Source of the DNA: JAJOKK01 sp965370555
GTDB lineage: Bacteria; Bipolaricaulota; Bipolaricaulia; UBA7950; UBA9294
Assembly (NCBI GenBank): GCA_965370555.1
Contig: CBDUVB010000007.1
Span: 6,546-70,545 of the forward strand
Length of the DNA stretch: 64,000 bases
Reading direction: 5' to 3'
Below are positions 24,398 through 32,982 of this stretch, piece by piece; position 1 is the stretch's first letter, and the number at the start of each line of letters is the position of its first letter. The notes beneath the pieces are model-generated. The model saw nothing but the letters and a program-made list of their open reading frames with translations, had not been told where the DNA came from and made no database searches. The position numbers and the translations under genes were made by a program.

Positions 24398-25024
24398 ATG
24401 AGAGTAGAATTGATTGCCGTAACTCAGTATCTGAACCAAGAGGGCCCGGAGAAGCTCCTGGAACGAGCGGGTCGTCTCTGCTACGCCAGCGCCATGGGCG
24501 ATACCACCAAGTTCCTTCGCGCCCGAGTCAGAGAAGGGCACCTCTCTTTAATCGAACACGCCACTGCATCGTTCTACATCAGCGGAATCAGTCGTACCTG
24601 TAGCCATCAACTCGTCCGCCATCGCCTCTGCTCATTCTCCCAACGCAGCCAACGATACGTTGTTGAAGACAGAGCCGAGTTTGTTGTTCCCCCATCGATA
24701 GCGCAGAACGAAGAGGCCTCCAGGATCTACCATGGCTTCGTCAACCAATCTCGGGATGTCTACAAAAGCCTCAGAGAACTTGGAATACCTAAGGAAGACA
24801 GCCGGTTCGTGCTTCCCAACGCCACCTCAACAGAACTCATCATGAGCCTTAACTTCCGCGAGGCACTGCATATGTTCCACGTTCGTATCAGCCCAGCCGC
24901 CCAATGGGAGATCCGTGAAGTCTGCTCACGGATGCTGGAGGAACTTGCATCGGTCGCCCCCGCCGTTTTTGGAGATCTACGTGACGAGCTGCGGGAAAAA
25001 TACCCACAGGTTTTCAGTGAGTAG
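24398..25024 (+). CDS. thyX: Flavin-dependent thymidylate synthase
   Basis: A 208-residue FAD enzyme making dTMP from dUMP with methylenetetrahydrofolate and NAD(P)H. The ThyX signature RHRLCSFSQRSQRY (RHRxxSxxxxSxR) is present near residue 72; HLSLIEHATASFYI and FVLPNATSTELIMSLNFREALHMF are also typical. A strong SD GGAGGA precedes the ATG. Divergent from dCMP deaminase; together they form a two-step dTMP route. No thyA is seen. Confidence 0.97.
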   Translation: MRVELIAVTQYLNQEGPEKLLERAGRLCYASAMGDTTKFLRARVREGHLSLIEHATASFYISGISRTCSHQLVRHRLCSFSQRSQRYVVEDRAEFVVPPSIAQNEEASRIYHGFVNQSRDVYKSLRELGIPKEDSRFVLPNATSTELIMSLNFREALHMFHVRISPAAQWEIREVCSRMLEELASVAPAVFGDLRDELREKYPQVFSE

Positions 25025-25153
25025 TAGGTAGTAGGCGGTGTGTTGGGTTTGTAAGGTTCATAGGAATCATAGGCCAGCCGTCTTTTCGCAGCGCCGGAGA
25101 CAATTCTTTCTCTCAAGCAATGCCTGACCTTCCGGCCACAAGCTACAAACCAC

Positions 25154-25741
25154 TCACCGCTGCGAACGGCTGCCAGGTTTAACGAGGGGAATCCCGCGCC
25201 GGCACAGGGGGCAGTCTGCTGGTTCGTAGATAGGGATCTGCATCCGCGAGGCAGAGACGACAGGGAACGGAAGAACGCTCTCCTTCGCCCGGCGATCGAC
25301 TATACAGGCGATCCCCACCACCTCTGCGCCGTGTGTCCTCACCACCTGCGCGACCTCAAGCGACGAGCGGCCTGTGGTCACCACATCCTCGGCGAGGAGC
25401 ACCCGTTCTCCCTCCTCGATCTGGAACCCCCGCCGTAGGGTCATCGTTCCCTCTTTCCGTTCGGCGAATATGCCACGAACCCCAAGGACACGCGCAAGCT
25501 CATACGCGATGACAACACCGCCGAGGGCCGGCCCAATCACCACATCGGGGCGGCCAAACGGACCGGCCTTCTCCGCGAGCGTCAGGCAGACCCGATGGGC
25601 CAACTCGGGGTGTTGTAAGAGCCTGGCGCACTGGATGTATCGAGCAGCATGCTTCCCGGAAGAGAGAAGGAAGTGCCCGTCCAGAATCGCCCCTGTAGAA
25701 ACAAGTAACTCCAAGACCTCTTTATCGGTGAGCGCAGTCAC
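25154..25741 (-). CDS. pyrE: Orotate phosphoribosyltransferase
   Basis: A 195-residue enzyme joining orotate and PRPP to orotidine-5'-phosphate. It has GHFLLSSGKHAARYIQCA, VVIGPALGGVVIAYELAR, GIFAERKEG and the PRPP motif VLLAEDVVTTGRSSLE. GTG at 25741 overlaps the pyrD end by 20 nt. It is the last gene of the pyr operon. The C-terminal cysteine pair CPLC is unusual for the enzyme but occurs in the PyrE-like class of archaea and some bacteria. Confidence 0.95.
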   Translation of the reverse strand: MTALTDKEVLELLVSTGAILDGHFLLSSGKHAARYIQCARLLQHPELAHRVCLTLAEKAGPFGRPDVVIGPALGGVVIAYELARVLGVRGIFAERKEGTMTLRRGFQIEEGERVLLAEDVVTTGRSSLEVAQVVRTHGAEVVGIACIVDRRAKESVLPFPVVSASRMQIPIYEPADCPLCRRGIPLVKPGSRSQR

Positions 25742-26618
25742 GAATCTCCTCCCAGTTTGATAGTCCTTCTCTCTCCATATATTGGAACAATCCGTCGATC
25801 ATCCTCGGCCCGATCAATGGGTCGATGAAGTGGGCCGTTCCCACCTGCACCGCGCAAGCTCCGGCCATGATGAACTCGACCACGTCCTGCCAGGTGGTGA
25901 TTCCGCCAATGCCGATGACGGGGATCGTCAGTGTGGCGGCAAGTTCATAGACGACCCGTAAGGCGATCGGCTTGATCGCCGGGCCGGAGAGGCCGGCGAA
26001 GATCCGATCGAAGACCGGCCGCCGCTCGCCGATGTCGATAGCGAGACCTCGGACAGTGTTGACGGCACAGACCGCGTCGACCCCTTCCTTCTCTGCAGCA
26101 AGGGCCACATCGAGGGGGGCGTCGGGAGGGAGCTTCACCCACAAGGGCTTTCGGCAGACTTTCCTCGCCTCTCGTACCACCCGTGCGATCGCCTCGGTCT
26201 GTTGGCCCAGCATCGTCTCCGGGACGTTGGGACAGGAGACGTTCAGTTCAACGGCGGCGACCGCCGAGGAAGAGAGCCGTTCCGCCGCTTCTGCATAGTC
26301 CTCGGGGGTTTCCGCCCACACGTTGGCAATGGTGACCAGCCCTTGGCTTATCATGCGCGGGAGTTCGTCCCGGAGGAAGGCATCGATCCCTGGGTTCTGG
26401 AGGCCGATGGAGTTGAGAAGGCCACACGGCGTCTCCCAGAGCCGTGGGCACGGGTTACCCTCCCGTGGGTGGAGGGTCAGCCCCTTGCTGCAGACGGCAC
26501 CGAGTTGCGAGACGTCGTAGAGGTCCGCGTATTCCTGGCCGAAGCCGAACGTTCCTGAGGCGGCGATAATCGGATTCCGAAGCACAAGGCTGCCGATCCG
26601 CAGCGATAGGTCATGCAT
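25722..26618 (-). CDS. pyrD: Dihydroorotate dehydrogenase, class 1B catalytic subunit
   Basis: A 298-residue FMN enzyme oxidising dihydroorotate to orotate. It shows NPIIAASGTFGFGQEYADL, SKGLTLHPREGNPCPRLWETPCGLLNSIGLQNPG, and NVSCPN, where the class 1 catalytic cysteine is in the NVSCPN motif. It pairs with PyrK encoded upstream (8-nt overlap), so electrons go to NAD+ as in class 1B enzymes. Confidence 0.97.
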   Translation of the reverse strand: MHDLSLRIGSLVLRNPIIAASGTFGFGQEYADLYDVSQLGAVCSKGLTLHPREGNPCPRLWETPCGLLNSIGLQNPGIDAFLRDELPRMISQGLVTIANVWAETPEDYAEAAERLSSSAVAAVELNVSCPNVPETMLGQQTEAIARVVREARKVCRKPLWVKLPPDAPLDVALAAEKEGVDAVCAVNTVRGLAIDIGERRPVFDRIFAGLSGPAIKPIALRVVYELAATLTIPVIGIGGITTWQDVVEFIMAGACAVQVGTAHFIDPLIGPRMIDGLFQYMEREGLSNWEEIRDCAHR

Positions 26619-27342
26619 CCCACAGCACCTCCTGGGCAGGAAAGACCGGCCCGTCGCGGCAGACGCGCTTCGTGCCGGATCGCGTCCTCACCGTACAGCC
26701 CAAACAGGCTCCAACGCCACAGGCCATCCTCTCCTCCAATGAGACGAACAGGGGCACCTTCGCCCCGTGGCAGATCCTACTTAGGGTCGCCAACATAGCG
26801 CGAGGGCCACAAGCATAGCAGGCATCATAGCCGCCGGGGGAGAATATCTCGGTGACCAGACCTCTTCGTCCCCCTTCCCCGGACTCGGAGGAGACGTAGA
26901 CCCGGTTTGTTACCCGCTCAAACTCCTCCAGCAGAAAAGGACTCCCTTGAAAGCCAAGGTAGATCTCCACGCCGTTGAATACCTTGGCGGTGTAGAGCAA
27001 CGGGGCGATCCCCAATCCCCCGCCGATCAGCGCTATCCGCTTTCCCACCTGTTTCCAGCCGTTCCCCAGTGGACCCAACAGCCTCAGCTCATCCCCGGGT
27101 GAAAGGCGGCTTAAAAGGTCTGTACCCCGACCCCGAACCTTGTAGAGAAACGTGATCCCCTCATCGGTTCGGTCAAAGACGCTCATCGGACGAGAAAGCA
27201 GGGGGTCAAGGTCCCATGACCTGAGCATATAGAACTGTCCGGGCCCGGCCGGAAAACGCCCTCCTGCTTTTAGCAGGAAGACGCCGGGGGCGACCTGTTG
27301 ATTTTTCAAAACCGGGGCTCTCCGAACAGCTATATCATCCAT
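26611..27342 (-). CDS. pyrK: Dihydroorotate dehydrogenase electron-transfer subunit
   Basis: A 243-residue ferredoxin-reductase-like protein. The FAD domain carries RPMSVFD, the NAD domain LIGGGLGIAPLLY and ACGPRAML, and the [2Fe-2S] cysteines lie in CGVGACLGC plus C at KRVCRDGPVF. It carries electrons from PyrD FMN to NAD+. The gene overlaps pyrF and pyrD on either side. Confidence 0.96.
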   Translation of the reverse strand: MDDIAVRRAPVLKNQQVAPGVFLLKAGGRFPAGPGQFYMLRSWDLDPLLSRPMSVFDRTDEGITFLYKVRGRGTDLLSRLSPGDELRLLGPLGNGWKQVGKRIALIGGGLGIAPLLYTAKVFNGVEIYLGFQGSPFLLEEFERVTNRVYVSSESGEGGRRGLVTEIFSPGGYDACYACGPRAMLATLSRICHGAKVPLFVSLEERMACGVGACLGCTVRTRSGTKRVCRDGPVFPAQEVLWDA

Positions 27343-28187
27343 TGGCGGATATCATCTCTCATAGCCAGGGCCGCCTCCCGAGCATACTCGGCATACCTAT
27401 GATCACCATCCGGTTTGCTCTTGTAAGCCCCCAGAATCGATCTGGAAGCGTTCACCACGGCCCCGTTCCCGTGAACGAATGCCGGCGCGACCTCTCGCCC
27501 ACTACCACCTTGAGCCCCATAGCCAGGGACCAAAAGGAAGAGCGATGGAAAGGCTGCCCGCGCCATAGCCAACTCCTGTGGGTGCGTCGCCCCCACCACA
27601 CCCCCGATAAGGCTGTATCCACACTCCCCCAGGTACGGCTCACCCCAACAGTGAACCCGCTCGCCAACGGTCATGAAAACGGGGCGCTCAGGGCAACCAA
27701 GGTCTTGGAAATCCCGAGCCGAAGGGTTGGAGGTCCTTATTAACACGAAGAGCCCCTTCTCCCCTCCTTGAAGGTAGGTCGAGTACGGAGAGATGGCATC
27801 GAAACCCATATACGGGTTGACCGTTATGAAATCGGCCTCAAAGTCTCCTGAAAAATGTGCTTTAGCGTACATCTCCCCGGTGGAAGCGATATCCCCCCGC
27901 TTGATATCCCCAATCACAAGCACGCCTTTGCTTCTAGCATACGCAAGGGTATCCCGGTAACAGGAAAGCCCATCCACACCCAACGCCTCGTAATGCGCAA
28001 TCTGTACCTTGTAGCAAGCGACGAGATCCAGCGTAGCATCTATGATCTTTCGGTTGAACTCGAAGGTGGCAGCCCCAGGAGATCTCCTGGGGGTAAGGGA
28101 AAGCGGCAATAGTTTGGGTGATGTATCCAACCCCACACAAACCGGCCCCCGCTTTGCAACTGCGTCAAACAACCTGTCGATAATCAT
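27330..28187 (-). CDS. pyrF: Orotidine-5'-phosphate decarboxylase, type 2
   Basis: A 285-residue enzyme of the long (type 2) subfamily. VCVGLDTSP starts the barrel and VIGDIKRGDIASTGEMYAKAHF carries the catalytic DxKxxD; GVVGATHPQEL and LVPGYGAQGG bind phosphate. It makes UMP from OMP. It overlaps pyrK by 13 nt and pyrC by 23 nt. Confidence 0.96.
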   Translation of the reverse strand: MIIDRLFDAVAKRGPVCVGLDTSPKLLPLSLTPRRSPGAATFEFNRKIIDATLDLVACYKVQIAHYEALGVDGLSCYRDTLAYARSKGVLVIGDIKRGDIASTGEMYAKAHFSGDFEADFITVNPYMGFDAISPYSTYLQGGEKGLFVLIRTSNPSARDFQDLGCPERPVFMTVGERVHCWGEPYLGECGYSLIGGVVGATHPQELAMARAAFPSLFLLVPGYGAQGGSGREVAPAFVHGNGAVVNASRSILGAYKSKPDGDHRYAEYAREAALAMRDDIRQWMI

Positions 28188-29397
28188 CGAAATCCCTTCC
28201 CTTAACCTTTCCGTCGATGCAGATCACTTCCCCTCTGTGGACAGTGGCCCATACCTTTCCCCAAAGGATCGTCCCTAAAAGGGGGGAATTGGTCCCCTTG
28301 GAGCAGAGACTCTCCTTTGTTACCGTGAAAGATTCGTCCTCCTCTATCAGCACCACATCGCCGTCGTAGCCGACGCAAAGCTCGCCCTTCTTAAGGCCCA
28401 GCATGCGGGCCGGTTTTGAGGACATGTACTTGATGAGGCCTGAGAGGGGAAGCCTCCCCTCCTTTACCAACCGCGAATACACCAAGGAAAAGGCCGTCTC
28501 TATGCCTGAGATTCCGGGGATTCCCTTCTCCTTATCCTGCGGGGTGTGGGGAGCGTGGTCGGTGGCTATGGCGTCGATCTGACCCTCCTTCAAGGCTTTG
28601 ACCAAGTGCTCCCTTGTGGCCCGGTCCGGGAGTGGGGGGTTGACGGTGTACTCCAGTTCCCGATCAAGGCACAGATGGTGGGGGGTCACCTCACAGGTCA
28701 CCGGCACCCCTCTGCTCCTGGCCGCGGAGAGCATCTTGATGGTCTCCACGGTGCTCACATGAGCGATGTGCAGGTGGCATCCGGTATAGCGGGAAAGCCG
28801 GAGATCACGGCCGACCATCAGTTCCTCGGCAAGCCCCCGGTCCGGGATGTCGAGGTACTCGCAATGAGGGATCAATAGCCGCCGAAGCGAAGCGGCCTTT
28901 TGGCAGGCTCGAAGCATGATGTCAGGCCGTTGTACCCCCATCCCATCGTCTGAGAAGGCCCACACGTGAGGAGCCAGCCCGTCCATGTCGCTCAGTTCTT
29001 CGCCGCGCAGGCCGCGGGTGATGGCGCCCACGGGGAAGACTTCGACCAGGCCGGCCTCCTCGGCCTTCTTCCGGATGTAGCAGGCGATCTCAGGTTGGTC
29101 ACAGACCGGATCGGTGTTAGCCATCACGGAGACGGCGGTGTACCCTCCTTTGGCGGCCGCCATACTGCCGGAACGGATGTCCTCCTTATTGGGATAGCCG
29201 GGATCGCGAAAGTGAGCGTGGAGGTCGACAAAGGAGGGCAAGAGAGTCCGGCCGCCTCCTTGGATGACGGGAACGTCGCTAATCTCCAGTCGTTCGCCGA
29301 TAGATTGGATCACCCCGTGCTGAATGTAGAGGTCTCCCCGGTGGGCCCCGGACTCATCGACGAGCCTAACATTTTTTATGAGTATATCTTTACTCAC
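28165..29397 (-). CDS. pyrC: Dihydroorotase
   Basis: A 410-residue amidohydrolase of the multidomain-type (PyrC class I) family. Zinc ligands lie in FVDLHAHFRDPG, IPHCEY, LHIAHVST and ATDHAPHTPQDKE. It closes carbamoyl aspartate to dihydroorotate. The ATG overlaps the pyrI stop (ATGA). Confidence 0.97.
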   Translation of the reverse strand: MSKDILIKNVRLVDESGAHRGDLYIQHGVIQSIGERLEISDVPVIQGGGRTLLPSFVDLHAHFRDPGYPNKEDIRSGSMAAAKGGYTAVSVMANTDPVCDQPEIACYIRKKAEEAGLVEVFPVGAITRGLRGEELSDMDGLAPHVWAFSDDGMGVQRPDIMLRACQKAASLRRLLIPHCEYLDIPDRGLAEELMVGRDLRLSRYTGCHLHIAHVSTVETIKMLSAARSRGVPVTCEVTPHHLCLDRELEYTVNPPLPDRATREHLVKALKEGQIDAIATDHAPHTPQDKEKGIPGISGIETAFSLVYSRLVKEGRLPLSGLIKYMSSKPARMLGLKKGELCVGYDGDVVLIEEDESFTVTKESLCSKGTNSPLLGTILWGKVWATVHRGEVICIDGKVKGRDFDDYRQVV

Positions 29398-29816
29398 ACC
29401 TTAACCCGCTCACCGCAATAGAAGCACTTGTATTCCTTTGTCTCTTTATCGACAAGCATAAAGATAGAAGGCCCATGTCTTTCGTAAGAGGTGATGCACC
29501 GGGGGTTCTTGCACTCGATCAACCCCACCACCCGTCCTGGAAGCTCAACCGTAACCTTGTTGGTGACCTTCCCGTCCTCGATGAAGTTGACAGTAGTACT
29601 GGGATCTAGGAGGCCCAACATGGTCAAATCTAGGTTCAAGGTGTCCGATATCTTGATCATGTCCTTCTGTACCATCTTGGTGCTCGGAACATTCATCAGC
29701 AGAGCAACCGAGTACTCAGCATTCCTCAGGCCAAGCCGCTCGAATATCTTGATTCCATTACCCGCTTGGATGTGATCCAGCACGATCCCCTTCGTAATAG
29801 CATCCACTCTCAGCAT
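29394..29816 (-). CDS. pyrI: Aspartate carbamoyltransferase regulatory chain
   Basis: A 140-residue PyrI with the N-terminal allosteric domain (GIVLDHIQAGNGIKIFERLGL, with the nucleotide-site IQAGNG region) and the C-terminal zinc domain with four cysteines (CKNPRC and CFYC). It gives ATP/CTP control of PyrB. The start follows the pyrB stop directly. pyrI is common in archaea and gamma-proteobacteria and less so elsewhere. Confidence 0.97.
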   Translation of the reverse strand: MLRVDAITKGIVLDHIQAGNGIKIFERLGLRNAEYSVALLMNVPSTKMVQKDMIKISDTLNLDLTMLGLLDPSTTVNFIEDGKVTNKVTVELPGRVVGLIECKNPRCITSYERHGPSIFMLVDKETKEYKCFYCGERVKV

Positions 29817-30740
29817 TCACACCACCTCAAGCAAATAGGCAATCAGGGCCATCCTGACAAACATTCCTAATCGGGCCTGTTGAAAGTAGACCGCTCGCTT
29901 GTCCTTGTCCACTTCACCGGTAATTTCAGTGACACGCGGTAACGGGTGCATAACGATCATCCGTTCCTTGGCCAATGCCATCTTCTCCGGGGTCAAGATA
30001 TATGTATCACGCAACTTAATGTAGTCTTCCTCATTGAAGAACCTTTCTTTCTGGATCCGCGTCATATAAAGGACATCCGCCTCACGTAATCCATTCTCCA
30101 TCCTGGTGGTCTCTTGAATCTCTACCCCAACGCCCCCATCCAGAACCTCTTCCTTGACATGTTCGGGGAGCCTAAGTTCCTCGGGGGAGATCAAGAAGAA
30201 GCGCGTCTTGCCACGACGCGCCAAGGCCTTAATGAGCGAGTGTATCGTCCGGCCGTACTTAAGATCCCCACACAGGGCGATAGTGAGATTATCGAGCCGT
30301 CCTTCGTACGTTTGGATGGTGAACATGTCCGTTAAGGTCTGTGTAGGATGTTCACGCGCCCCATCACCACCATTGATTACCGGTACCGGAGCATACAGGG
30401 AAGCCAATCTGGCCGCGCCTTCCTTGGGATGACGCAGCACGATGATATCCGCATAACCAGCGGCTGTACGGATCGTATCAGCCAAAGTTTCTCCCTTGAC
30501 TGCTGAACTGGTAGCGGAGTTAGCAACACTCAGGACCTGCCCGCCCAACCTCATCATCGCCGCCTCAAAGGAGAGGCGGGTGCGGGTGCTCGGCTCATAG
30601 AAGAGTGTTGCCATCAGTCTTCCGCTGCAGAGAGACTGGTACTCAGTGGGAGAGGCTATGATCTTATTGGCAAGAGAAAAGAGCGCGTTATATTCCCCTG
30701 TGGAGAAGTCCAAGGAATCGATAAAGTGCTGAACTTTCAC
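29817..30740 (-). CDS. pyrB: Aspartate carbamoyltransferase catalytic chain
   Basis: A 307-residue transferase making carbamoyl aspartate. Carbamoyl phosphate binds FYEPSTRTRLSFE; the family motifs SSAVKGETLADTIRT, INGGDGAREHPTQTLTD and MHPLPRVTEI are present. GTG at 30740 is chosen since GGGAG lies 5 nt upstream and the N-terminal length matches; ATG at 30752 or GTG at 30764 are alternatives, but the last lies upstream of the predicted transcription start. It is first in the operon pyrB-I-C-F-K-D-E; carAB is not in the window. Confidence 0.95.
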   Translation of the reverse strand: MKVQHFIDSLDFSTGEYNALFSLANKIIASPTEYQSLCSGRLMATLFYEPSTRTRLSFEAAMMRLGGQVLSVANSATSSAVKGETLADTIRTAAGYADIIVLRHPKEGAARLASLYAPVPVINGGDGAREHPTQTLTDMFTIQTYEGRLDNLTIALCGDLKYGRTIHSLIKALARRGKTRFFLISPEELRLPEHVKEEVLDGGVGVEIQETTRMENGLREADVLYMTRIQKERFFNEEDYIKLRDTYILTPEKMALAKERMIVMHPLPRVTEITGEVDKDKRAVYFQQARLGMFVRMALIAYLLEVV

Positions 30741-30766
30741 GTCGTCTCCCATTGCTTTTAGCACGG

Positions 30767-30794
30767 ATTATAAAGTATTGTGAAAGTAGGGCAA
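30767..30794 (-). promoter_or_regulatory. Promoter of the pyr operon
   Basis: TTGCCC (30789-30794), 16 bp, TATAAT (30767-30772) on the minus strand. The predicted start near 30760 leaves a leader of at most about 20 nt, too short for a PyrR- or UTP-dependent attenuator. Confidence 0.6.
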
Positions 30795-30934
30795 GAGGCC
30801 TCTCCATTCATTTTGCGACTGACTCACGACCAAGACCCCACATCTTCTCACAGGGTCAAGATCACTTCACCTCAACCACAGAGGAACTCCGGATTCACAC
30901 GCGGGGCGGACAACCCTCTCCCTTCCGTTACGCT

Positions 30935-31828
30935 TCACTCCCGCTTATACGGCTGGCCGAGCGCTTTTGGAAAACGCACCCGTCCGATGACTCCCGAAAC
31001 CACCAGAAGGGTCACGATGTAGGGGAGCATCTCAACGAACTGCCAAGGGATCGGTTTGGACGGAAGCGTCTTGATCCACGTCGCCAGGCTCTGGAAGAAA
31101 CCGAAGATAAACCCACCGAGGAGCGCGAGGAGCGGATTCAACCCACTGAAGACGACCGTTGCCAAGGCGATGAACCCTCTCCCAGCGGAGATGTCCTTGG
31201 TCACCGATCCGATCCAGCAGACGCTCATGTACGCCCCGCCGAGGCCGGCAAGGGCGCCACCAAAGGTCGTCGCCAACAGACGGACAAGATTGATGTTGAT
31301 CCCGGCAACGTCAGCCGCTTCCGGAGCCTCTCCGACCGCCTTCAGGATCAGTCCGGCCCGCGTCCGTTTGAGGAACCAATACGCGATAAACGGTACTACA
31401 AGCGCGACAAAGATCATCGGGCTGACCGCTCCAATCGGTGTTTGGAGCTTCGCTAGCTCGGCCGCCTTGGGAACGTCGTGGAATCCCGGTGCGCCAAGCT
31501 TGATCAGACCGAAGGCGACGATTCCCACCGCAAACAGGTTGATTCCGATCCCGGTGATCATCTGGGTCCCCTTCCAATACGTGTTAATCACCGAGAAGAG
31601 GAGCCCAAGGCCAGCACCAACCACCATCCCAATGAACAACCCAAACAGGGGGCCGCCGAACTCCGCTCCGATTGCCCCGGCAAACGCACTCAACAACAGG
31701 GCTCCCTCCAGGCCGATATTGAACAGTCCGGCCGTCTCCCCGATGATCTCCCCCACAGCGGTCAGGGTGATGGGAACCATGGCATGAAGCGAGATGCGAA
31801 GCAGGCTAAGAATGTCGTTCCAGCTCAT
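30935..31828 (-). CDS. Nucleoside ABC transporter permease (second permease)
   Basis: A 297-residue permease of the BPD_transp_2 family with about nine hydrophobic segments. Typical motifs are ETAGLFNIGLEGALLLSAFAG, GTQMITGIGINLFAVG and ALAGLGGAYMSV. It partners the permease at 31825-32982 (ATGA overlap) in a BmpA/NupNOPQ-type nucleoside importer. The last gene of the operon. Confidence 0.93.
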   Translation of the reverse strand: MSWNDILSLLRISLHAMVPITLTAVGEIIGETAGLFNIGLEGALLLSAFAGAIGAEFGGPLFGLFIGMVVGAGLGLLFSVINTYWKGTQMITGIGINLFAVGIVAFGLIKLGAPGFHDVPKAAELAKLQTPIGAVSPMIFVALVVPFIAYWFLKRTRAGLILKAVGEAPEAADVAGININLVRLLATTFGGALAGLGGAYMSVCWIGSVTKDISAGRGFIALATVVFSGLNPLLALLGGFIFGFFQSLATWIKTLPSKPIPWQFVEMLPYIVTLLVVSGVIGRVRFPKALGQPYKRE

Positions 31829-32982
31829 GCAGATCCCTCCTCGTTAGAGACGCGGCGCGTCAACCGCCGTAACAGATCGAACAGATCCGTTCCCTGTTTC
31901 TTGATCGCGGGGAAGATGCGAAAGAGCTCGGGGATGGACATAGCGAGGACGATCGCCCCCATCACGATGCGAACCATCTCCAGCGGAACCGGATTCGACC
32001 CGTAGAACTGCATCACACGTCCGCCAGCCGTCAGCCCGCCAAAGAAGAGCGCCGCGACGATGATCCCGATCGGGTGGTTTCGTCCGACCATGGCAACCGC
32101 CATCCCATCGAAGCCAACGTTCATCAACTGCGGAAGACCACTGATAACCGCGTATGTTGGGGGATTTCCCATCACGACCGTCGCGCCAGCGAGCCCCGCA
32201 GCCAACCCTCCGAGGATGAAGCTCATGAGCATCGTCCGCTTACTCTTTATCCCACCGTAACGTGCTGCTGCTGGATTCAACCCGGAGGCACGGACCTCGT
32301 ACCCCATGGTCGTATGCCACAAGACAAAGTAGATGACGATAGCAAAGAGGACCGCCGCAAACAGGGAATAGGATAGATCCGTTCCCCGAACGAGGATCGG
32401 AAAGCGGGCACTTATCGGAATGCTGATCGTCTTCTCGCCCCGCAACGGGTCGACCAGGATGAACGCAACCATGTAGAACGCGAGAAACCGCGCGATCCAG
32501 TTGAACATAATCGTGGAGATGACCTCGTGCACCCCGCGGGTCAACTTGAGGATTGCTGGAACGAGGCTCCATACTGCCCCAGCGATCATGGCGAAGATGA
32601 TCCCCGCGATGATGTGCAGACCGGATGGGAGGGTAAAGTAGCCGACGGTCACCGCCGCGATGGCTCCCATGTAGAGCTGCCCCTCCGCGCCGATATTGAA
32701 CATCCCGGCGCGAACGCAGATGGAGAAGGTGAGTGCCGTCAGGATGAGCGGCGCCCCGCGCGCCGCCGAACTTGCAAGCCCGTAGGAATCCCCGTAAGCC
32801 CCACGGAACATGGCCATATAGGCCTTCCAGGGATCGTACCCCCAGATCCACATCAGGAGGGCCCCGACGAGCAGACCGACCACACCCGCCAACACCGACT
32901 CGAGGGCCGGGTTGAGCCCGGTCAATGTGCGGCCCGTCGCTCTCCACAGACGGGATGAGCTCTTCGTCACTTCACTACTCAT
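31825..32982 (-). CDS. Nucleoside ABC transporter permease (first permease)
   Basis: A 385-residue permease of the same family. Signatures are RGAPLILTALTFSICVRAGMFNIGAEGQLYMGA, LKLTRGVHEVISTIMFNWIA and VGFDGMAVAMVGRNHPIG. It is longer than its partner through an N-terminal cytoplasmic tail and a C-terminal tail. Overlaps the ATPase gene by 4 nt and the second permease gene by 4 nt. Confidence 0.93.
   Translation of the reverse strand: MSSEVTKSSSRLWRATGRTLTGLNPALESVLAGVVGLLVGALLMWIWGYDPWKAYMAMFRGAYGDSYGLASSAARGAPLILTALTFSICVRAGMFNIGAEGQLYMGAIAAVTVGYFTLPSGLHIIAGIIFAMIAGAVWSLVPAILKLTRGVHEVISTIMFNWIARFLAFYMVAFILVDPLRGEKTISIPISARFPILVRGTDLSYSLFAAVLFAIVIYFVLWHTTMGYEVRASGLNPAAARYGGIKSKRTMLMSFILGGLAAGLAGATVVMGNPPTYAVISGLPQLMNVGFDGMAVAMVGRNHPIGIIVAALFFGGLTAGGRVMQFYGSNPVPLEMVRIVMGAIVLAMSIPELFRIFPAIKKQGTDLFDLLRRLTRRVSNEEGSA

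Noticed and set aside
31056..31787. 243-residue open frame opposite the nucleoside permease
   Set aside because: Pro/Ala/Ser-rich antisense product, no SD, covered by a clear permease gene.
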